Shown here piece by piece: positions 7,859-16,226 of a stretch of DNA of 64,000 nucleotides. The stretch is from contig NZ_JAJQMN010000013.1 of assembly GCF_028994775.1 (NCBI RefSeq), positions 58,945 through 122,944 on the forward strand. The letters run 5' to 3'. Made by a program: the position numbers and the translations under genes. Each line of letters opens with the position of its first letter. Position 1 is the first letter of the stretch. Below the pieces are notes generated by a model that searched no databases, was not told the origin of the DNA, and saw nothing but the letters and a program-made list of their open reading frames with translations. The DNA is from Promicromonospora iranensis (lineage in GTDB: Bacteria > Actinomycetota > Actinomycetes > Actinomycetales > Cellulomonadaceae).

Positions 7859-8227
7859 ATGCCCGAGCGGAGCACGCAGTTCTTCGTCGACCTCGAGTCG
7901 AAGGTCTGGGACGCACTGGTCAGTGGTGACGCGGATGCCGAGTACGAGCTGCTCTCCGCGGACTTCCTCGGCGTGTACCCCGCGGGGTTCGCCACCAGAA
8001 CGGAGCACGCCGACCAGCTCTCGGACGGGCCGATCACGACGTCGTACTCCATCGAGGGCGCGCGGCTGATCGAGGTGTCCGATGATGCGGTGCTGCTCTG
8101 CTATCGCGCCGACCACCAGCCTGCCGGCAGCGCTGAGCCGGAGTCGATGTTCATCAGCTCACTGTGGGTCGAACGTGACGGCCGCTGGTGGAACACGTTC
8201 AGTCAGGACACCCCAGCCAGCTCCTGA
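7859..8227 (+). CDS. NTF2-like / DUF4440 family protein
   Basis: 122 residues from an ATG after GAGGACGGTCCG. The sequence fits the cone-shaped NTF2/SnoaL fold: an N-terminal helix LESKVWDALVSGDADAEYEL, then strands including FLGVYPAGF, ITTSYSIEGARLIEVSDDAV, and a final SSLWVERDGRWWNTFSQDTP. The last motif (W-V-x-R-D-G-R-W-x-x) is the DUF4440 hallmark. Members range from small enzymes to stress-associated ligand-binding proteins; the role here is unknown. It stands alone between the WYL gene and a 313-bp gap. Confidence 0.8.
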   Translation: MPERSTQFFVDLESKVWDALVSGDADAEYELLSADFLGVYPAGFATRTEHADQLSDGPITTSYSIEGARLIEVSDDAVLLCYRADHQPAGSAEPESMFISSLWVERDGRWWNTFSQDTPASS

Positions 8228-8540
8228 CACCGCGCCCGGCTGCCGGCGCAGCCGTCAGCGCCGTGCCGCAGCGCACGAAGGTACCGCCGGCGATACACCC
8301 GCTGGGCGACCAGGATCAAGGGAAAGAGCCCACGCCAACTGTCACCAGGTCATCCTCTCGCGGCGGAGCGGCAGGTCGCGGCGGCGGCAGTGCGTTCGGG
8401 GCCATGAGCCTCGTGGCCCGTGCGAGCGCCGCCCGGCCCGTCCATGATGAGACGAGGGCGCCTCCTGGTGGAGCCGACGCCGGCGTGGGCGCCTACCGCC
8501 GACAGGCCTACCGACGGGCGGACGAGCACGGGGAGAACGC
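8228..8540. other. 313-base gap before the TPP enzyme
   Basis: No convincing gene. A plus-strand frame stays open and ends in an ATGA overlap with the next gene, but its composition is Arg/Gly/Ala-rich with no ribosome site or recognisable motif. A regulatory leader for the downstream oxidase is possible, but no specific signal was recognised. Confidence 0.5.
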
Positions 8541-10310
8541 ATGAGCTCCACGACCGTGGCAGACGGGATCGTCGACCGGCTGGTCGACTGGCGCGTGACA
8601 CGAGTCTTCGGGTATGCGGGTGACGGGGTGGACCCGCTCCTGGCGGCCCTGCGCAGGCAGGAGGACCGGGTCGAGCTGGTCACGGCACGGCACGAGGAGA
8701 TGGCCGCCTTCATGGCGACCGGCCACGCGAAGTACGGCGACGGGGTCGGCGTGTGCCTCGCCACGCAGGGCCCCGGCGCCGTCCACCTGCTCAACGGCTT
8801 GTACGACGCCAAGCTGGACCGCAAGCCGGTGGTGGCCATCGTCGGCCAGGTGGTGACCAGTGCGCTCGGGTCCGGCTACCAGCAGGAGGTCGACCTGCAC
8901 ACGCTCTTCAAGGACGTCTGCGCGCAGTACCTGCAGGTCGTGTCGTCCCCGCAGCAGCTGCCGCACGTGCTGGACGACGCCTTCCGCACCGCGCTGGCCA
9001 CGTCCAGCCCCGTGTGCGTCATCGTGCCGCACGACGTCCAGCAGGCCAACGCCCCCGCCCAGGACGAGCAGGCGCACGGGGTGGTGCCGTCCTCGACAGC
9101 CTTCGCGCAGGGGCGCACCGTTCCCGACGACGACCAGCTCCGTGCCGCCGCAGACCTGCTCGGTGCGGGGCAGTGTGTCGCCGTGCTGGTCGGTCAGGGT
9201 GCTGCCGGTGCTGAGCGTCAGGTGCGCGACGTCGTCGAACGCCTGGGGGCCGGGCTGACCACCTCGCTGCTCGGCAAGCCGCTCCTGGACGAGTCGCTGC
9301 CCTACCACTGCGGAGTTATGGGACACCTCGGCACCACGGCGTCGGCCGACCTGATGTCCGGGTGCGACACCCTGCTCATCGTCGGCAGCAACGACCCGTG
9401 GACCGAGTACTACCCGGCGCCGGGCCAGGCCAGAGCCGTGCAGATCGACGTGACGGCGCGCAACATCGGGACGAAGTTCCCCGTCGAGGCTGCCCTGCCC
9501 GGGGATGCTGCCGCCACCCTGGACGCGCTCCTGCCTCTGCTCCCCGAGCGGGACGGCTGGCGCCAGGACGTCGAGCGCTTCGTCGGCGGGTGGCGCGACG
9601 TCATCGAGCAACGGGTCGCGCAGCGGTCCGCACGGCTCAACCCGCAGCTGGTCCTGAACGAGCTGTCCGCGCAGCTCCCGTCCGACGCGCAGGTGGCCGT
9701 CGACGTCGGCTCGGTGACCTACTGGTACGCGCGGTTCCTCCGGCTGCCGGACGGAGTTCCCGCGCACCTGTCGAGCACGCTTGCCTCGATGGGGTCCGCG
9801 ATGCCGTACGGGATCGCCGCGAAGCTGCTGCACCCGGATCGGCCGGTCGTGGCGCTCGCGGGTGACGGGGCGATGCAGATGAACGGCCTGTCCGAGCTGA
9901 TCACCGTCGCGCACCGCTGGCGCGACTGGGCGGACCCGCGGTTCGTCGTCCTGGTCCTGAACAACGGCGACCTGGCGGAGGTCAGCTGGGAGCAGCGGGA
10001 GATGGAGGGCGACCCCCGGTTCCCGACCTCGCAGACGGTGCCCGCGTTCCCGTACGCCGACTACGCCAAGCTCCTCGGGCTGGACGGCGTGCGGGTCGAG
10101 GAACCCACGCAGGTCCGGGAGGCGTGGACGGCTGCGCTGGCCGCCGACCGGCCGGTGGTCGTCGAGGCCGTGGTCGACCCCGACACCCCGCTCCTGCCGC
10201 CCCGCCAGCCGGCGGAGAAGGTGGAGTCCACCCTGCGTGCGATCGAGCACGAGCCCGACGGCGGCCAGGCGGCCGACCTGCTGCGCGAGCAGCGCGACGA
10301 CGAACGGTAG
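8541..10310 (+). CDS. Thiamine-pyrophosphate-dependent enzyme, pyruvate oxidase/acetolactate synthase-like
   Basis: 589 residues with the three-domain architecture of POX/AHAS-type enzymes. The catalytic glutamate that activates TPP is in RHEEMAAFMATGHAK (E52), the middle FAD/Rossmann-like domain spans roughly 190-330, and the C-terminal TPP/Mg motif is GDGAMQMN (G441-D442-G443) with NN at 474-475. The ending and the segment LVLNNGDLAEVSWEQREMEG match the poxB-like family often annotated as pyruvate dehydrogenase (quinone) or TPP-requiring protein. It probably decarboxylates pyruvate or a related 2-oxo acid. It is monocistronic, convergent with the sigma gene; AHAS small subunit is absent, arguing against acetolactate synthase. 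Confidence 0.85.
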   Translation: MSSTTVADGIVDRLVDWRVTRVFGYAGDGVDPLLAALRRQEDRVELVTARHEEMAAFMATGHAKYGDGVGVCLATQGPGAVHLLNGLYDAKLDRKPVVAIVGQVVTSALGSGYQQEVDLHTLFKDVCAQYLQVVSSPQQLPHVLDDAFRTALATSSPVCVIVPHDVQQANAPAQDEQAHGVVPSSTAFAQGRTVPDDDQLRAAADLLGAGQCVAVLVGQGAAGAERQVRDVVERLGAGLTTSLLGKPLLDESLPYHCGVMGHLGTTASADLMSGCDTLLIVGSNDPWTEYYPAPGQARAVQIDVTARNIGTKFPVEAALPGDAAATLDALLPLLPERDGWRQDVERFVGGWRDVIEQRVAQRSARLNPQLVLNELSAQLPSDAQVAVDVGSVTYWYARFLRLPDGVPAHLSSTLASMGSAMPYGIAAKLLHPDRPVVALAGDGAMQMNGLSELITVAHRWRDWADPRFVVLVLNNGDLAEVSWEQREMEGDPRFPTSQTVPAFPYADYAKLLGLDGVRVEEPTQVREAWTAALAADRPVVVEAVVDPDTPLLPPRQPAEKVESTLRAIEHEPDGGQAADLLREQRDDER

Positions 10311-10362
10311 GGCCCGCCTGCCGAACGACGCGACGAGGCGTCGCGAGCCCGCGACCTCCGCG

Positions 10363-11307
10363 TCAGGCCGTCCCGACGTCGTACCGGGTGCCCTCCGCCA
10401 CGGCCCGGAGCTTGTCCGGGTTGGCCACGTTGTGGATGGCGGTGATGCGCCCGCCGGCATCGACGTCGAGCGTCATCGTGGCGACGACGCGGCCCGCACC
10501 GCTGAACATCAGGCCCGGTCCGCCGTTGATCTCGACGAGCTCCGCATTCATGTCGGCCGGTTCGATGCCCTGGTAGGTCGCCGTCCCGAGACCCGCGAAC
10601 CACGTGGCGACCGTGGACGCGCCCACCACGGGTCGCAGCGCCTGGCGGACCTTGCCACCGCCGTCGGTCCACAGCGTGACGTCGGGGGACAGCAGTTCCA
10701 TCAGGGAGTTGATGTCACCTCCGGTGGCGGCGGCGAAGAACCGTTCGGTGACCGCGTGCTGCTGCCTCCGGTCCGCCTCGAAACGCGGACGGCGGGCCTG
10801 CACGTGCTCGCGGGCCCGGTGAGCCGCCTGTCGCACCGCCGCCTCGGAGCGTTCGGTCGCGTCGGCGATCTCGGCGTGGCTGAAGCCGAAGACCTCCCGC
10901 AGGACGAAGACCGCACGCTCGAGCGGGCTCAGCGTCTCCAGCACCACGAGCATCGCCATCGACACCGACTCCGCCCCGACGGCGGCTTCCGAGGCGTCGC
11001 CGCCGGTGAGGATCGGCTCCGGCAACCACGGCCCGACATAGGTCTCCCGCTTGTGCCGGGCAGAACGCAGCCGTTCCAGCGCTATGTTCGAGACGATCCG
11101 CGTGAGGTAGGCCCTGGGCTCGGCCACCTGCGAGCGGTCCGCGGCCGACCACTTGAGCCACGCGTCCTGGACGGCGTCCTCGGCGTCCGCCGCGCTGCCC
11201 AGCAGCCGGTAGGCCACGGAGAACAGCAGTCGACGGTGCTGGTGGAAGACCGATTCCTGAGGTCCGGCGGGCCCGGCGGGCTCGGTAGACGTCGACGGGT
11301 CGCTCAC
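10363..11307 (-). CDS. ECF41-group RNA polymerase sigma factor with SnoaL-like C-terminal domain
   Basis: 314 residues from a GTG. Region 2 (VFHQHRRLLFSVAYRLLGSA and AEDAVQDAWLKW) and region 4 (LSPLERAVFVLREVFGFSHA) are followed by an NTF2/SnoaL-like domain. The ECF41 signatures are present: WLPEP in the linker (94-98), DGGGK (215-219) and NPDKL (296-300). In this group the C-terminal extension replaces a separate anti-sigma factor and modulates activity. The start overlaps the stop of the upstream FAD oxidoreductase (GTGA), so the two are translationally coupled. ECF41 sigma factors usually control the linked CMD or oxidoreductase gene, here the flavoprotein. Confidence 0.93.
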   Translation of the reverse strand: MSDPSTSTEPAGPAGPQESVFHQHRRLLFSVAYRLLGSAADAEDAVQDAWLKWSAADRSQVAEPRAYLTRIVSNIALERLRSARHKRETYVGPWLPEPILTGGDASEAAVGAESVSMAMLVVLETLSPLERAVFVLREVFGFSHAEIADATERSEAAVRQAAHRAREHVQARRPRFEADRRQQHAVTERFFAAATGGDINSLMELLSPDVTLWTDGGGKVRQALRPVVGASTVATWFAGLGTATYQGIEPADMNAELVEINGGPGLMFSGAGRVVATMTLDVDAGGRITAIHNVANPDKLRAVAEGTRYDVGTA

Positions 11308-12500
11308 CGCGCCTCACGGATTCGGGTGAGGCGTCCACCGTGGGGCCAGAGCGCGCCCGAGGCGGGGACCTTCTTCATGCGGCCGTAGGTGGGCCAGGGG
11401 GATGCGGTCACCGTCTCCTTGTACCGCATGGCCGTGCGTCCGGTCAGGACGATCCGGCGCGGGCTGTCGTCAGGGCGGGTGAACTGGACGACGCCGTCGG
11501 TCCGGCCCAGGCTCACGGGCGTGTGGTAGTAGCCGAAGCGGAAGGGCTTGAGCCGCCTGCCGCGCATCGCGCGGTCGATCGAGAGCGCGGCGTGCACACC
11601 GGTCGGCATCCCGCTCTGGCAGGTGCCGTGCATCACGCCGTACCCCTGGCGGACGGCCGCCGCGTCGCCGATGGCATACACGTCGGGATGGGAGACGGAC
11701 CGCAGCGTGCTGTCGGTGACGATGCGTCCGCGCTCGTCGACCTTGAGCCCGGCGGCGGCTGCCAGGGGAGACACTCTCGTGCCGCCCGTCCAGAGCAGGA
11801 CGTCGGCGCCGATGCGTCCGCCGTCCGCCAGCTCGACGGCATCGGGCAGCGCCTTCGTGATCTCGACCCCCGCGCGTACCTCGACGCCCAGCCGGTCGAG
11901 CGCGGACCGTAGGTATGCTCTCGCCCGGGGATCCATCGTCGACCCCGGCTCGCTCCGGCCCACCAGCACGACGTCGAGGTCCGGGCGCTGCTCGGCGATC
12001 TCGGCCGCGGACTCGACGCCGGTCAGCCCGGTGCCGGCGACCACCACCGTGCCGCTGTCGAGCTGCTCCAGGCGGTCGGCCAGCAGCTCTGCTTCGCGGG
12101 GACCGCTCAGGGTGTAGGCGTGCTCCTCCGTACCGGGCACGCGCGTCGTGTCGGCGACGCTGCCCAGCCCGTACACGAGAGTGTCGTAGCGCAGCACCTC
12201 CTGGTCGTCGATCCGCACCGACCTCGCCTCGGCGTCGACCGCTGTCACCCAGCCGTGCACGAACCGCGCCCCGGTCCCGTCGAGCATCTCCGGGATGCTC
12301 AGCTCGGCGACGCGCTGGCCGGTCGCCGAAATGTGCAGTCGGAGGCGCTCGGTGAAGCGCTCCTCCGCGTTGACGACGGTCACCTCGACCGGCTGGCGCC
12401 CGCGCGTGCGGCGGGTTCGGGCCGCGAGCTGCACGGCCGCGGCCATGCCCGCGTAGCCGGCGCCCAGGATCACCACGTGATGTGTCTGCTGTTCGGTCAT
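11304..12500 (-). CDS. FAD-dependent pyridine nucleotide-disulfide-type oxidoreductase (NDH-2-like)
   Basis: 398 residues from an ATG preceded by GGGAGC. Two Rossmann motifs are visible: VVILGAGYAGMAAA (FAD, residues 9-22) and VVVAGTGLTGVESAAE (NAD(P)H, about 155-170), plus the FAD-binding DVYAIGDAA near residue 285. No redox-active CxxC is present, so it belongs with NDH-2/ferredoxin-reductase-like flavoproteins rather than disulfide reductases. The long segment after GYYHTPVSLGR is typical of NDH-2-like members near ECF41 sigma factors. Probably a cytosolic or membrane-peripheral NAD(P)H oxidoreductase for a quinone or small electrophile. Expression likely depends on the overlapping ECF41 gene. 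Confidence 0.9.
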   Translation of the reverse strand: MTEQQTHHVVILGAGYAGMAAAVQLAARTRRTRGRQPVEVTVVNAEERFTERLRLHISATGQRVAELSIPEMLDGTGARFVHGWVTAVDAEARSVRIDDQEVLRYDTLVYGLGSVADTTRVPGTEEHAYTLSGPREAELLADRLEQLDSGTVVVAGTGLTGVESAAEIAEQRPDLDVVLVGRSEPGSTMDPRARAYLRSALDRLGVEVRAGVEITKALPDAVELADGGRIGADVLLWTGGTRVSPLAAAAGLKVDERGRIVTDSTLRSVSHPDVYAIGDAAAVRQGYGVMHGTCQSGMPTGVHAALSIDRAMRGRRLKPFRFGYYHTPVSLGRTDGVVQFTRPDDSPRRIVLTGRTAMRYKETVTASPWPTYGRMKKVPASGALWPHGGRLTRIREAR

Positions 12501-12536
12501 CGTTTCCGCTCCCTTGTTCCGTGCTGATGACCATGT

Positions 12537-12564
12537 GATGGGAGCGGGCTTCCGGTCTGTGACA
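12537..12564 (-). promoter_or_regulatory. Candidate ECF41-type promoter for the oxidoreductase-sigma operon
   Basis: On the minus strand a -35-like TGTCACA (12558-12564) is followed by a 17-base spacer and CATC (12537-12540). The reported ECF41 consensus is TGTCACA, about 16 bases, CGTC, so the -35 is exact and the -10 has one mismatch with a one-base longer spacer. It ends 36 bases before the flavoprotein start codon. Confidence 0.55.
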
Positions 12565-12596
12565 TCGAGCCGGTGTGACGCCCGACACAGACCGGA
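12551..12596. promoter_or_regulatory. 11-bp inverted repeat between divergent genes
   Basis: Perfect 11-bp arms TCCGGTCTGTG (12551-12561) and CACAGACCGGA (12586-12596) are separated by 24 bases, midway between the minus-strand flavoprotein operon and the plus-strand VOC gene. One arm overlaps the ECF41-like -35 box. It may be a shared operator or two mirror-image promoter elements. Confidence 0.6.
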
Positions 12597-12649
12597 CGTC
12601 GATAGGTTGGGCACAGCGTCTGTCGGATCGAGAGCAAGGAGAACCAAGG

Positions 12650-13024
12650 ATGATTCGCAAGCTGCAGGCTGTCGCTGTGGACTGCCCGGACCCGGTCCGG
12701 CTCGCCGAGTTCTACGCGGAGCTCCTGGGTGGGCGGGTCGAGGTGGACCCGGACGATCCGGACTGGGTAGAGGTGCGCGGTTTCGAGGGCACGCCGCTCG
12801 CCTTTCAGAAGGTGGAGGGCTATCGGGCGCCGCAGTGGCCGGGGCAGGAGTCACCGCAGCAGATGCACCTCGACTTCGACGTGGACGACATCGAGGCGGA
12901 CGAGAAGCGCGTGCTGGAGCTCGGCGCAACGGTGCTGGAGCGCACCGACCAGCTCCACCAGGAGGCGAACTGGCGGGTGTACGCCGACCCGGCGGGTCAC
13001 CCGTTCTGTCTCTGCGCCCACTGA
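12650..13024 (+). CDS. VOC family protein (glyoxalase-like)
   Basis: 124 residues from an ATG with AAGGAG nine bases upstream. The glyoxalase-like fold (PF18029 type) is shown by KLQAVAVDCPDPVRLAEFYA at the N-terminus and HLDFDVDDIEADEKRVLELG in the middle, closing with VYADPAGHPFCLCAH, whose F-C-L terminal strand is the family signature. Typical proteins of this subgroup are about 120 residues and of unknown substrate. It is divergent from the ECF41 oxidoreductase operon, sharing an inverted-repeat promoter region, so it may belong to the same response to reactive small molecules. Confidence 0.88.
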   Translation: MIRKLQAVAVDCPDPVRLAEFYAELLGGRVEVDPDDPDWVEVRGFEGTPLAFQKVEGYRAPQWPGQESPQQMHLDFDVDDIEADEKRVLELGATVLERTDQLHQEANWRVYADPAGHPFCLCAH

Positions 13025-13062
13025 TCTCTGCGCTCACTGACAAAGGCAGCCCTTCAGCCGAC

Positions 13063-13099
13063 CGGCGGCGTCGGACGGGAAGCGCGTCCGACGCCGCCG
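13063..13099. terminator. Bidirectional terminator hairpin
   Basis: A perfect 15-bp GC-rich stem, CGGCGGCGTCGGACG with CGTCCGACGCCGCCG, and a 7-nt loop, positioned between the convergent VOC gene and the secreted glycosidase gene. Confidence 0.8.
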
Positions 13100-13109
13100 T
13101 CGGGGCAGG

Positions 13110-14819
13110 TCACGCGCAGCCTGCCAGCTCCTCCTCGTCCGGGGTGAACCGGACCCAGTCGAACGCCGCAGTGAGCTCGGGCGTCGCGGCGGGGCCGCGG
13201 TAGGCGAACGGTCCGACGTCCGTGGCGGCGAGCTGGTCAGCAGGAGCGGCGCGCCCGAGGTTCACGAAGGTTTCGCCGTCGACACTGTACGAAGCGGTCA
13301 GCCACGTGCCGTGGTTCGTGATCCGCAGCCACACGGTGTCGCCGGTCCCGGGCGGGGCCAGGGCGGAGTCCTCCGCCGTCCACGCGTTGTTCCGGTCGAC
13401 CCCGTTGCTGCGCCAGACGAAGTCGAACCGCTTGCCGGCGTCCACGTGCGAGATGTCGATGCGTACCGAGTTCGCGTCGTCGCGCCGGACGATCAGGCCC
13501 GCCTGCTGGAAGTTCACCTGCGGGTCCAGCGTGACCTGCGTCGTCACCTCCCACGGCGCGTCGGGCACCGGCTGCAGGAGGAGCGGCGCCGACGTCGAGT
13601 TGCCCTGGTACGTGGGGATGCGCCACGCGCCGTCCGCCACGGTCGAGCGGTCCAGGCTGCCCCGCACCGCCGTCGACCAGAGCGACCGGTCGAGCGGACC
13701 GTCGAACTCGTCGGAGCCCGCACCCGTGCACTGTGCGTACATCGGGTCCTCGGGCCGGGTGTTCAGCGGGTCCCGCACCCCGTCCGGGTCGAGGACCGCG
13801 TGGGCGATGGTGGTGTGCGAGCGCTCGCCGTGCTCGTAGACGAGGTGCAGCGTGCCGTCCGCCCGCACGATCTGCGGTGACGTCGCACGGCCCGCTTCGG
13901 GTGGGGCCGGCTGGGGCACGAAGAGCGGCTCCGGTGCGCCGACGTCGGTCAGGGTCCGGTCGACGGGCCGGGCGAGGATGGTGCCGACGGTCGCGCCGTA
14001 GACGATGTAGTCCTGGCCCTTCCACCGCCACAGGTCGGCGGCCGACACGTTGATGCCTTCCACCGGCCCGGGGGTCACGATCGGCTCGGGCTCGACCTGC
14101 CAGTCGCGGCCGTCCGCCGAGTAGGCGAGGTTGATGTGCCGGACGTTGGTGTCGTAGTTCGTCATGAAGAACATCGCCCAGCGGTGCGGTGACGAGCGGT
14201 CGGGATTGCGGAACACCCGCGCGTACGACGTCTCGGTAGCGTGCCGGCCGGGCTGTGCGGCGTCGACCATCTCCGTGGTGACGGCCTCACCGCCGTAGGC
14301 GAACGTCACCCCGTCGGTCGACGTCGCGTACCTGGTCACCGTGTTGTCACCGTGGAAGTACAGGTACATCCGCTGCTCGGCGGCGTTCCACACGGCGTCG
14401 GGCGACGACACGTGCGGCACGTCGTAGATGTCCTCCCACGTGTTCGCGACCACCGGGCTGGCCTCGTGCTGGGTCCACGGCCCGTCGAGCGAGTCGGCGT
14501 ACATCAGGTTGATGCCGCCCGGGTCGTCGTGCGGCGCGTAGTAGACGTACCACTCACCGAGCGGGTCCTCCAGGTGCTTCCCGGCGTGGAACACCGACGG
14601 GAAGATGAACTCCTGGTTGGGGTTGTGCGGGAGCGTGTCGTCGAGCGGATCGACCAGCGCACCAGTCGTGGTGAAGATCGGCAGCTCGCGCCCGGGCGGC
14701 CCGTCGGGCGCGGCCGAGGACGGCGCCGCGTGGGTCACGCCGGGAGCTACCCCGGCCGTGACCGCCAGGGCGGCCAGCGCGGCACCGGCGAGGGTGCGGC
14801 GCAGGGTGAGGACGGCCAT
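13110..14819 (-). CDS. Secreted five-bladed-propeller glycosidase-like protein with C-terminal lectin-like domain
   Basis: 569 residues. A Sec signal peptide (LRRTLAGAALAALAVTAGVA, cleavage near THAAP) is followed by an N-terminal domain of about 300 residues with repeated W-Y-V-Y-Y-A-P, M-Y-A-D-S-x-D-G-P-W and A-Y-S-A-D-G-R-D-W motifs typical of GH43/GH130-like five-bladed beta-propellers. The C-terminal about 190 residues, from DEFDGPLDRSLWSTAVRG, form a DUF1349/GH43-C2-like concanavalin domain. Three acidic catalytic residues cannot be assigned with certainty. It is divergent from a LacI regulator and two operator-like sites, so probably induced by the sugar imported by the adjacent ABC system. 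Confidence 0.8.
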   Translation of the reverse strand: MAVLTLRRTLAGAALAALAVTAGVAPGVTHAAPSSAAPDGPPGRELPIFTTTGALVDPLDDTLPHNPNQEFIFPSVFHAGKHLEDPLGEWYVYYAPHDDPGGINLMYADSLDGPWTQHEASPVVANTWEDIYDVPHVSSPDAVWNAAEQRMYLYFHGDNTVTRYATSTDGVTFAYGGEAVTTEMVDAAQPGRHATETSYARVFRNPDRSSPHRWAMFFMTNYDTNVRHINLAYSADGRDWQVEPEPIVTPGPVEGINVSAADLWRWKGQDYIVYGATVGTILARPVDRTLTDVGAPEPLFVPQPAPPEAGRATSPQIVRADGTLHLVYEHGERSHTTIAHAVLDPDGVRDPLNTRPEDPMYAQCTGAGSDEFDGPLDRSLWSTAVRGSLDRSTVADGAWRIPTYQGNSTSAPLLLQPVPDAPWEVTTQVTLDPQVNFQQAGLIVRRDDANSVRIDISHVDAGKRFDFVWRSNGVDRNNAWTAEDSALAPPGTGDTVWLRITNHGTWLTASYSVDGETFVNLGRAAPADQLAATDVGPFAYRGPAATPELTAAFDWVRFTPDEEELAGCA

Positions 14820-14917
14820 GATGCGTACTCCTTTGTCGCGGTGTCATGACGGCGTCAGCCTTCGGCCGGACCCCGAGCGGGGTCAAGGGAGGTAATCAGA
14901 TCTACCAGCGCCCAGCT

Positions 14918-14935
14918 GGATAATGCGCCCCATCC
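14918..14935. promoter_or_regulatory. LacI-type operator candidate 1
   Basis: An 18-bp imperfect palindrome, GGATAATGCGCCCCATCC, has 12 of 18 positions symmetric about a central CG, the geometry of LacI-family sites. It shares ATAATGCGC with the second site 80 bases to the right. It lies 98 bases upstream of the glycosidase start. Confidence 0.5.
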
Positions 14936-14998
14936 GAGGTGGCCCGACGGCGCAGCCAGGTGTTTCCGTGCACACGGGGTCGCGCCGGGGAGTTGCTA

Positions 14999-15012
14999 AT
15001 AATGCGCATCAT
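14999..15012. promoter_or_regulatory. LacI-type operator candidate 2
   Basis: ATAATGCGCATCAT is a near-perfect palindrome centred on CG (12 of 14 positions symmetric; ATGCGCAT is exact). It lies 77 bases upstream of the LacI-family gene in the 270-bp divergent intergenic region. Together with the site at 14918 it could support repression of both directions. Confidence 0.6.
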
Positions 15013-15089
15013 CAGATTGACCGGCGCTTCCGCCGACCGTGACACTCCTGACGTCAGCCACCGGGTCTGAACGGGTTCAAGGAGGAGCC

Positions 15090-16226
15090 GTGCCACGTCG
15101 CCGCATCACGCAGACGGACGTCGCCGCGATGGCCGGCGTCAGCCAGGCCACCGTCTCGTTCGTGCTCAACGGCAGCACACCCGCCGGGGTACGCATCAGC
15201 GAGGAGACCCGCCAGCGCGTCCTCGACGCCATCCGGATCACCGGCTACACCGCCAACCCCGCCGCGCAGCGCCTCGCGGGCGGGCTCGCCCAGATCCTCG
15301 GCGTGTTCACCTACGAGGCGACGTTCCCCCGCGCCAGCCGCGACTTCTACGGCCCGTTCCTGGTCGGGATCGAGCATGCGGCCGAACGGCTCGGTGTCGA
15401 CCTGCTGCTGTTCACCAGCGCACCCGTCGCGGACGGGCGCCGCAGGCTCACCCGTGACGGTTGGCAGCGGCTCGGCGTGGCCGACGGCTGCCTGCTCCTC
15501 GGGCAGCACGAGGACCGGGGCGAGCTGCAGCACCTGCTCGACACGAACTACCCCTTCGTCTTCATCGGCAAGCGTGGCAGCGACGGGGGCCGGCTCCCGT
15601 ACGTGGGCGCCGACTACGTCGGGGGCACGGTGCGGCAGATCGACCGCCTCGTCGCCCTCGGCCACCGGCGGATCGGTTACGTCGGCATGCGCGGCACCGA
15701 CCAGCCGACTCTCGACCGTGTCGAGGGGTACCGAAGCGGCATGAAGGGGCACGGCCTCACCACCCGGTTCGTCGAGCTCGACGACGTCGCTGCCACGGCA
15801 GCGGAGATCGTCGACCAGCGCTTCACGGCGGTCGTCGTCGCACCCGAGAACCACCCGGAGGAGCTTGCCGACGAGCTCGAACGCCGCGGCAGGCGCGTGC
15901 CCGACGACGTGTCGGTCCTGCTGCTCGGGCAGCCGCACCACCCCCGCCGCGGCGGCAGGAACTGGTCGGGCTTCTCCGTGCCGCGCGAGGAGATGGGCGC
16001 CCGGGCGCTGTACCTGCTGTCCCGCCTGGTCTCCGACGACAGCCCCAGGCGCGAGCGTGAGGCGAGCCGCACCCCCGCGGTCGCCGAGGCCGACCTGCAC
16101 CAGATCCTCGTGTGCCCCGACGTCGAGGGCGGCACGGCCGCACCCGCACGCACCGACGACACGCCCCGCACCGACGACACACCCGACGACACACCCCAGA
16201 CCGACGACAGGACGGACCCCGCGTGA
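15090..16226 (+). CDS. LacI/GalR family transcriptional regulator
   Basis: 378 residues from a GTG preceded by AAGGAGGAG. The N-terminal helix-turn-helix is canonical: ITQTDVAAMAGVSQATVSFV then LNG, followed by a hinge helix (AAQRLAGG). The periplasmic-binding-protein-like effector domain spans about 60-340 with GHRRIGYVGMRGTDQPTLDR and VPDDVSVLLLGQP. The last about 25 residues are a Thr/Asp/Pro-rich tail made of degenerate TDDTP repeats, unusual for the family. Its stop overlaps the start of the following flavoprotein gene (GTGA), so it leads the sugar operon while controlling the divergent glycosidase. Confidence 0.93.
   Translation: MPRRRITQTDVAAMAGVSQATVSFVLNGSTPAGVRISEETRQRVLDAIRITGYTANPAAQRLAGGLAQILGVFTYEATFPRASRDFYGPFLVGIEHAAERLGVDLLLFTSAPVADGRRRLTRDGWQRLGVADGCLLLGQHEDRGELQHLLDTNYPFVFIGKRGSDGGRLPYVGADYVGGTVRQIDRLVALGHRRIGYVGMRGTDQPTLDRVEGYRSGMKGHGLTTRFVELDDVAATAAEIVDQRFTAVVVAPENHPEELADELERRGRRVPDDVSVLLLGQPHHPRRGGRNWSGFSVPREEMGARALYLLSRLVSDDSPRREREASRTPAVAEADLHQILVCPDVEGGTAAPARTDDTPRTDDTPDDTPQTDDRTDPA

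Noticed and set aside
8188..8544. Open frame of about 118 codons ending in an ATGA overlap with the TPP enzyme gene
   Set aside because: Overlaps the NTF2-like gene, has Arg/Gly/Ala-rich random composition, no ribosome site and no motif; the overlap looks accidental.
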